A DNA stretch of 23,850 nucleotides from Coptodactyla brooksi (Eukaryota > Arthropoda > Insecta > Coleoptera > Scarabaeidae): contig JAWQRM010000348.1 of the NCBI GenBank assembly GCA_033557675.1, positions 1 to 23,850 of the forward strand, written 5' to 3'. A model generated the notes under the pieces. That model was not told the origin of the DNA and made no database searches. It worked only from the letters and a program-made list of their open reading frames with translations. Positions within the stretch are counted from its first letter, which is position 1. Every line of letters starts with the position of its first letter. The position numbers and the translations under genes were made by a program. Below, in pieces: positions 17,831 to 23,850 of this stretch.

Positions 17831-18689
17831 CTCTTAAATGCGCAACGTGTCCTGCTATTGTTAAGAATGAGTGAAAATCTTGGATCCATTTACTACAAAA
17901 ACTTCATCTCTCCATATAACGCGCATGCCAATTCATTTTATTGCGTGTACCTGTTCTCTTTAGTACATTTTTTGTCTACAGTATTTGTAGTAGACAAAAG
18001 AAAAAAAAAATAATGCTTCAGGTCAGTTTGAAGTAGAAAAATTCGTCTCCCCAGTTATAAAATATAATGTTATGGTTACAAGTTTCTTAATGCACACGAT
18101 GATTATTTTAAATAAAAAATATGAACCAATTATTACACATACACTAGTTCAGATGGCACCTTTGTGCCAGTCAACTCCCATATACATTTGGAACTGGTGA
18201 AAATTATGATGGAAAGATGTGAAAGAGGAAATCCAGTAACTTCAACTAGGACATCAAATTTCTATTGTATTCTTCGTGGGTTCATTCAGTTCCTTGGATC
18301 TGGTATATATTAGCCAAAATGAAGCGAAGTCATAAAGCAGTTATTACTCAAAAGAAGTGCAAAATTTTAGTTACTCTTGATTGAGAAATGAGATATATAT
18401 ATATAAAATTTACAAAAAAATGTTTGCGTTTGTTTCAAAAAGTTTTTTATCAAGGTAAATATTCTAGGGTGTGTCATTTTTATCCGGCATTTGAAATGAA
18501 AAATCTAGATACTTTTATAGAGAAATAATAGGAAGAAATGATTATTTGCTGGCAAATTCGGATTAGATACATTTAAAAAGAGATATGGTAACCGATTTTA
18601 AAACGTTTGTGTTAAAAAATGTCAAAGAATTATAAATGATGGAGCAGAATGATTAGAGAAGCCATTGAAATAGAAAAGTGATCAAATTG

Positions 18690-18930
18690 CATAAACATGC
18701 GGGATGGTGCCCCACAACACCTAAGAAGTTGGCTTCTAGTTGTAACCAATATGTTCCGCATTGATTAGATGTCTTTCCATATGATCAAAACAATCTACAG
18801 CAGAGACTTAAAACGTTTCCAGAAGTAATTTAGTCACCAGCAGCTGTAGAGAGTGAATTCGTCCATGATTGCTGGTGATAAGCTCAAAATTAGATTTCAT
18901 ACGCAGGGTATATTAAAAGCTTACTCCAAT
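18690..18930 (+). pseudogene. possible IS630/mariner-like transposase C-terminal remnant
   Basis: Plus-strand text MRDGAPQHLRSWLLV resembles the QDGAP.H block of insect IS630-like transposases. About 100 bases on, LQQRLKTFPEVI, a stop, then SPAAVESEFVHDCW resembles their C-terminal I...F..ITP..L....R...C segment. The frame is broken and the match is by eye only. Confidence 0.35.
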
Positions 18931-19586
18931 ATTTTAATGAATAACGGCCTATAATAAAAGTAGACGATTTAAGGGCAAAAAAGTGAATGAAACGTTTATG
19001 TGGATGAAATGTTTCACCAGTCCAAGAAGACTATGACCACATGATATACTAAAACATTATTTATAACATCTTGTATACCTGTATATGTACATGGATACTG
19101 TTTCCATACAGCATCTATTTGCTGTCCTAAACAGACAATAAAGAAGGTAAACAAATGAGAAGACAATAGTTATGCTATTATTTTTATTCATAATAAAATA
19201 GTTTAAACTGAAAAAATAGTAACATGTGTAACAGAAGTGAATGAACTGAATATTACATGACCTTACATATGTATATTTAAATAAGTTTTTTGGTATTTAT
19301 TGAACAAATATACAATATGTACATCTTAGACTATTTATTACATACGTAAATTAATACACAGCCACTGATGCTGTTAACTATAAAAAATCTCTTGCTAAAT
19401 ACAGAAATCTCTTGAAATTTTGCTCTATCTAAATGTACAAAATTGTAGACTGAAGTACAGCAATAGTGAACCAAACGATTCTTTTTACATTAAAAGACTA
19501 TCAGAAGAAAACATGTCACAAAAATACGTACTATGTACATACTTGATAAAACATCTATTACAAAAATTATTCATTCATGGCTCATA

Positions 19587-19592
19587 TTTATT
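19587..19592 (-). terminator. possible polyadenylation signal of the hppy gene
   Basis: AATAAA on the minus strand about 300 bases after the hppy stop. Further AATAAA words occur downstream (for example near 19296), so the true site is uncertain. Confidence 0.3.
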
Positions 19593-19896
19593 AAACATTT
19601 TTTTATATAGCAATTTTAATTTGTTTATCTCACAATATTTTAACCTGTTTGACTTTGTATCCTCCATCTAAAACTTTATCTGAGGTATATTTTGAAACTT
19701 TTTTTTACATAAGATTTCTGTATATCCAATATTCTTAATTCTAGAAAATAAGTTACAAAAGAATATTCTAACGGTGAGCTTCGTACAGCTGAAAGTTTTC
19801 GAACAAAGTAAGCGACAATGCTTAAACACCAGGTACATCCTATAACATAATGGCTTAGCATTGTTTCCATGTCAGGAGAGACAAATACATACCAAT

Positions 19897-19996
19897 TTAA
19901 TAACTGGCTTCGTGTCCAGCGAGAATGTACAAATCGTGTCCCTCTTCATTAATTAACGTTCCATTCCGTAATAGATTACTTTCTAACATTACAACT
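19897..19996 (-). CDS. hppy: hppy exon H (C-terminus and stop)
   Basis: Encodes VVMLESNLLRNGTLINEE then GHDLYILAGHEASY and TAA. The NGTLINEEG insert before the conserved tail makes the loop slightly longer than I remember in vertebrates. Confidence 0.95.
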
Positions 19997-22620
19997 CTGA
20001 AAAATGTACATAAATAATCCGTCTCGTACATGTTATTTTCAAATAGAACTTACTTATCGGATCCTAACAGTTTGTATGTTCTTGATATATCCGTAATCTC
20101 TTGAGTGATTTCACCATTTTTCAAAGATCTACCTTGTACTCCATGTTTGTGAAAAGCTAGCACGCTATCAGCTAAACATACTAAAATAATGAAATTTTAT
20201 ATTTATATGTATAAACCATTCGATGGTAATTCGTCACACACAAATTCCAAATTTTAAACTACAATAAAACATACATATACACACAACAATGCTTAACCCT
20301 GGAAAAAAATGTGTTATCTATCGTGCTAAATCGAAACCTTGTTGTAGATTGCTATGTTATGCGAGGGTTTCTGCAACTTTCCATTTACATCTTGTCCATT
20401 AACCATTTTATATTTATAAAAAGGTTTTGAGAGAAACGATTTGTGAACAATTTAACGTTGTCAAATTGTCCAGTCCTTGTATAATATTTCTTGACAATAT
20501 TTCTCAAACAATTTTATTACTCATCTCAAACATTTTCTTTACACTACTTATAATTTTACTTTGTGACAAAATCGGGTCTATTTAAATTTTTGTAAATTAT
20601 TGCAGTTTTTGGCATTGTTGATTTAATATTTTAATAATAATATAATAATAAATTTGATAATTTAATTTATTATTACTTGTCAGAATTAGTTTTGATATCT
20701 GAGAATTAACACTCCATGGGGTGTGTTAAGCATGGACGACGTAGATATCGTGTTTAACTTTTTCACATCCAAGTTGCTCTTTTTTAAACGAAATAACCTG
20801 GATATTGTGGCATAATTAAAAATACAAAGTTGCATTGCAATTGCCATTCGATAAACATAATTAATAAACACATCAATCCAGGTAAAAGCACAAGAAGACT
20901 CCCTGTGCAAATAAATACTCATTCCTAATTTGGAGAATCTTTCATCAGCGGTATTTGTATTCTTGTCGTACTCAACGAGTGCAAGATCTTGCTACTTCTG
21001 ATTGCTGAATAAATTTAGTATCTTGTACTTACGTATACTATCAATGTTAAAATCAAACTCCAGTTCTGAAAGTTGTTTTCTATTTTCCCTAAGTCTTCCA
21101 GTTCGCGTTAATATCTTCACCAAATGATCGTAACACACTAAAATAGAATCTTTCTCTATCTGCTGTACGCTAACGATTCTTAAATTTTCTCTTTTCGGAA
21201 CGACTGTAGCCGTACCATCCATGTCTTGTAATTCATCAGAATGAAACCAACTAGAACCTATGTTAAAGACATATTAGATAATATATCAAATAGTTTGTAC
21301 TCAGTACCACCTGAATTCATATTTATTAAATCTAATTTAAATCTATTAATCTCATATGCTTTCTTGACCGCAACGCAAACCATTGGATATTCTAATTCCG
21401 GAGTGATGATCATTTCGAAAACATTCATAGGACTTGGCAAATTACACTCAACGTGCTAAAGGAAAAAACAAAGATATGCGAAATAATAATGAGTCTATTA
21501 TTAAATTTTACCTTTAACAACATAAATTTGTTAAGCGGATCATACCATTGCATTAAATATATTCCGCAATTTGTAGCTCCGCATAAATATTTGTAGCCGT
21601 TGTATGGATTTCTAGCGACGCAACACTTTTGGGTACCTCTCGTATCCGGTACTTTAGTGGTCAACGCAAACTTCCTTGGTACGAGCCTTTCCGGTATTCG
21701 GTTCATGTGTAAACTAAATCTATGCGATTGTTTATTGACTAACGCAAGAAGATCGTGCCTGTACAATTGCGGTGTTTTACCTAAACATATTCGTTATTCA
21801 TTGATGTGTTCAGGTTAAGACAACTTGGATTACCTGACAAAGTCATTAGGACATCTTTAATTACATACATCCATACGGTTCTCCTATTGTACAATTGGTC
21901 TATGCACGTTTCGTGTAGTTCGTTCAAGTTTAAATTGTAGATACCTTCTTCCGCACCTATCAGTATGTGTTGATCATTTGTTTCGGGGTGTATCCATGAT
22001 GCAGTGCAATGTGTTCTCAATGGGCAACCATTAAATACCTGAAAGTAAGATCACTTGAAATAACTGTGCGTTGGAATACAGTTTCTGTGGATAGTGTTGA
22101 TATCTATTATGTGATATCATTGTTGATATTTATTACTTTCTCCTATCCATAATGTTCGTCTGCATGTATGTAGGACGTAATTACCTTGGAAAAGCAGGCA
22201 CCCATGTGAACTTTTGGGGTGGGCGGTAAACCATTGCTCGGCGGTCTTGGTGGGGTATGTCTTCGGCGATGTTTTCTCGGTGGTACAGGCGGACATGCTA
22301 CTAGGTCAGGAGCACCATTATCGTGGTTATTTTGTTCGTGTTCAGTGCCTAGACAACCAAAAATTAAACAATTTTACCAACATTACTGCTACATTTTACC
22401 ATTAACACTGTTATCAGTCCTGCTACTGTCGCTAAGAGATCTCTGCCTTTGTCCGTTGCTTACGCTCATATTATTGACTAAGTTAAATATTTCATCTACT
22501 GAAGAATGCCGTCTGGGTGATCCGTGCACCATGCTATCACCAGGTGGACTAGAAGGTAGTTTGTGAGGGTCGCATTTAGTGTATGGTGGAGCCTCTGTGT
22601 CTTGAACTGGGAGTGTCGCT
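19897..22620 (-). CDS. hppy: MAP4K3/happyhour-type Ste20 kinase, C-terminal part (8 exons, linker and CNH domain)
   Basis: GCK-I family Ser/Thr kinase; in the known family it acts in nutrient/TORC1, JNK and EGFR-related signalling in the cytoplasm. Exons (minus): 22620-22400, 22348-22185, 22038-21834, 21780-21512, 21455-21311, 21257-21033, 20180-20054 and 19996-19897 (stop TAA at 19899-19897). All are GT-AG and phase-consistent, about 485 codons. The linker contains HSSVDEIFNLVNNMSVSNG and proline-rich PPVPPRKHRRRHTPPRPPS. The CNH (citron homology) domain runs from CPLRTHCTASW, GAEEGIYNLNLNELHE and ATNCGIYLMQWYDPLNKF to the end. The final DLYILAGHEASY matches the MAP4K3 terminus. The N-terminal kinase domain is not in the window, so the first listed exon starts mid-codon. 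Orientation is the same as RyR, which lies 2.6 kb downstream. Confidence 0.93.
20054..20180 (-). CDS. hppy: hppy exon G (CNH domain)
   Basis: Encodes CLADSVLAFHKHGVQGRSLK then GEITQEITDISRTYKLLGSD. Acceptor attattttag, donor GATAA|GTAAGT. Confidence 0.94.
20181..21032. other. hppy intron between exons F and G
   Basis: 852 bp, AT-rich, with a minus-strand open frame at 20686-20922 that has no recognisable domain. A TAATAATAATATAATAATAA run lies near 20633-20650. Nothing else is seen. Confidence 0.5.
21033..21257 (-). CDS. hppy: hppy exon F (CNH domain)
   Basis: Encodes SSWFHSDELQDMDGTATVVP, IVSVQQIEKDSILVCYDHLV and QLSELEFDFNIDSI. Donor ATAC|GTAAGT. The intron before it is only 53 bp and the one after it 852 bp. 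A second AG (gttctag) lies 7 bases inside the exon start. Confidence 0.9.
21311..21455 (-). CDS. hppy: hppy exon E (CNH domain)
   Basis: Encodes HVECNLPSPMNVFEMIITPE then MVCVAVKKAYEINRFKLD and LINMNS. The donor was set at TTCAG|GTGGTA because, joined to the acceptor acatag at 21258, it gives NSGSSWFHSDELQD, which parallels the vertebrate NS.SSWF text. Confidence 0.88.
21512..21780 (-). CDS. hppy: hppy exon D (CNH domain)
   Basis: Acceptor atgtttag. Encodes KTPQLYRHDLLALVNKQS, TRGTQKCCVARNPYNGYKYL and CGATNCGIYLMQWYDPLNKF. Donor AAG|GTAAAA, phase 0. Confidence 0.95.
21834..22038 (-). CDS. hppy: hppy exon C (CNH domain start)
   Basis: Encodes VFNGCPLRTHCTASWIHP, LIGAEEGIYNLNLNELHET and RRTVWMYVIKDVLMTLS, the first blades of the citron-homology propeller. 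Donor TCAG|GTAATC, phase 1. Confidence 0.95.
22185..22348 (-). CDS. hppy: hppy exon B (proline-rich, start of C-terminal conserved block)
   Basis: Acceptor ggttgtctag. Encodes TEHEQNNHDNGAPDLVAC, PPVPPRKHRRRHTPPRPPSN and PKVHMGACFSK. PP.P and basic runs suggest SH3-type ligand sites. Donor AAG|GTAATT, phase 0. Confidence 0.93.
22400..22620 (-). CDS. hppy: hppy exon A (linker)
   Basis: Acceptor caattttag. Encodes ATLPVQDTEAPPYTKCDP then GSPRRHSSVDEIFNLVNN and QRQRSLSDSSRTDNSVN, a Ser-rich low-complexity linker typical of the family. Ends AATG|GTAAAA in phase 1. The next intron is 51 bp. Confidence 0.85.
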
Positions 22621-23850
22621 CTAAAATTGATAACACACCACTAATCAATAGTACGATAATACAGTTGAATAGTTTTATAATAATTATTAAACAAAAAGCA
22701 TGCACTAGCAAATTAATCAACTTTATTTTAGTTTAGCATGTGTTGGCTTCCTTTTAATTAACTGCAAGTGTTGAAATATATTCTTCATACAAAGGTAAAA
22801 TCTACAATTTTCTATTAGCAATGAAACTGTGTTATTTTCGTACTTTTCTATTTTGTAAGAAGACTATTTCGCGATTGTGTGCATACTAAATAATAAATGT
22901 GTGACAATCTAATAAGTAAATGTTTCTTTTGGGGAAATAAATTAAAAAGGCATTTTATAAGTGCAATATAATGCTAGCTGTGAAAGACACATCAACAGGA
23001 TGTCATCAAAAATGTATCCACACTTTTGTTCCTTTGATTTGACTGGTGAGAAATAATGGCTGAAATCAAACTAAACTTCGAACAAAGAAAGTTCATTTTG
23101 AAGTGCTACAAAAATGTGAAAGACATGCAAAGATGTCTACCAGACCTTACCATCAGATGAATTCGAGATAAGTTTGAAGCAAATGGAATTGTTCAGAATA
23201 AATAACCTTCCATAAGACAAAGAATATTGATGAAAGCTGCTATGAAAGAAAGGGTGGGTGTCGCAAAAATATTAAGTATTACATATCAAGATTAATAACT
23301 TTCCCACTGGTAGTGCTTCTTGAATTTTCCAAGATGTTCTTGAATTTTTTAAAAATACATTTCCCTTTACAAATTTTTGTCTTACGAATTTAGGAATGAG
23401 TTAATTTTTCCTAAACGCAGGAACCAACTAATTCGTAAAGAGAGATACGTATTGTATACCAGAAAGGAGAATCAACTTGTTATTTCAAACTGAACAGACA
23501 ATATTCCTCCTGATGACTTCTGCCTTTTGCCTGTTAAACAAAAAGTATCCGTATTTTAGAATTGTCATCCAACCAGATGAGAAATTAATCATGAAGTTTT
23601 ACACGATTTCAGAACAGAGATACAAGTAGTATAATTTTATAATGTAATTAGCTAGATTACAAATGCGAGTCATAAAATGCGTGCTGATTTTTCAGTTACT
23701 ATTAGGATACCTTTATTTGGCATATCCATTTCATTTTTATAGAATTTTACATTACACGCAATTTGGAAGATGTAAAACATAGTGCAGTCTTTTTTACAAT
23801 TGTCACTAAACAAGAGACATATTAGTAGTGATTTATCTTATCCATCAACT
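22621..23850. other. upstream intron of hppy (presumed)
   Basis: No further hppy exon was found, so this is taken as intron before exon A. It contains the transposase fragment at 23056-23290. The remainder is AT-rich without recognised features. Confidence 0.5.
23056..23290 (+). pseudogene. IS630/mariner-like transposase N-terminal remnant
   Basis: From an ATG at 23056 the frame reads MAEIKLNFEQRKFILKCYKN, VKDMQRCLPDLTIR, stop, IRDKFEANGIVQNK, stop, PSIRQRILMKAAMKE. This follows the N-terminal pattern F..EQR.F....Y........F......T..RI..KF...GSV of insect IS630/mariner-like transposases (HTH plus linker). Two in-frame stops and the lack of a downstream catalytic region show it is dead. Confidence 0.65.

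Larger units (their letters stand above)
17831..19896. other. intergenic region between hppy and RyR
   Basis: Contains the 3' flank of the MAP4K3-like gene and the presumed RyR promoter, plus a possible transposase remnant at about 18690-18930. No gene, tRNA or CpG-rich block was seen. Several T/A-rich tracts are present, including an oligo(A) at about 18000-18011 and an AT run near 18395. Confidence 0.5.

Noticed and set aside
20686..20922. Minus-strand 78-codon frame in the hppy intron
   Set aside because: No domain or repeat match and no splice or phase fit to hppy; it is probably chance.
22214..22566. Plus-strand frames of 63 and 115 codons
   Set aside because: They are antisense to hppy exons A and B, which have splice sites and family motifs.

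Overview
The window is an AT-rich nuclear segment from an insect (at least an arthropod). The evidence is split genes with GT-AG introns, an N-terminal ryanodine receptor sequence that I recognise as insect-like, a happyhour/MAP4K3 gene, and old mariner, Tc1, LINE and tRNA-SINE remnants. No bacterial-type genes are present. Species cannot be named from the sequence.

Layout by coordinate. (1) 1-95 is an AT/ACAT simple repeat. (2) 908-1900 (+) is a complete intronless cathepsin O-like cysteine protease. (3) 2197-3120 (+) holds decayed IS630/Tc1/mariner transposase pieces. (4) 3572-17331 (-) is the 5' part of the ryanodine receptor gene: 15 coding exons, about 760 residues, covering Ins145, MIR, RIH and the start of the first SPRY domain. 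Every junction was resolved in phase. The gene continues left beyond the window, so the cathepsin gene appears to be nested on the opposite strand inside an RyR intron. (5) Long RyR introns carry a pair of tRNA-SINEs, a mariner remnant, a Tc1 remnant, a 5'-truncated LINE with poly(A) and a target-site duplication, and three tandem copies of a 378-bp unit. (6) 17350-19896 is the intergenic/promoter side of RyR, with a probable non-coding first exon. (7) 19897-22620 (-) contains the last eight exons of a MAP4K3/happyhour-type kinase gene: proline-rich linker and whole CNH domain to the stop. Its kinase domain lies to the right of the window. (8) 22621-23850 is upstream sequence, probably intron of that gene, with another transposase N-terminal fragment.

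The genes do not form a functional unit. RyR is the ER/SR calcium-release channel, MAP4K3 is a nutrient/stress kinase, and cathepsin O is a lysosomal or secreted protease. The most notable points are two small in-phase candidate exons (15 nt and 45 nt) at one junction of the RyR N-terminal domain, the nested cathepsin O gene, and the 378-bp tandem array that abuts a LINE insertion.
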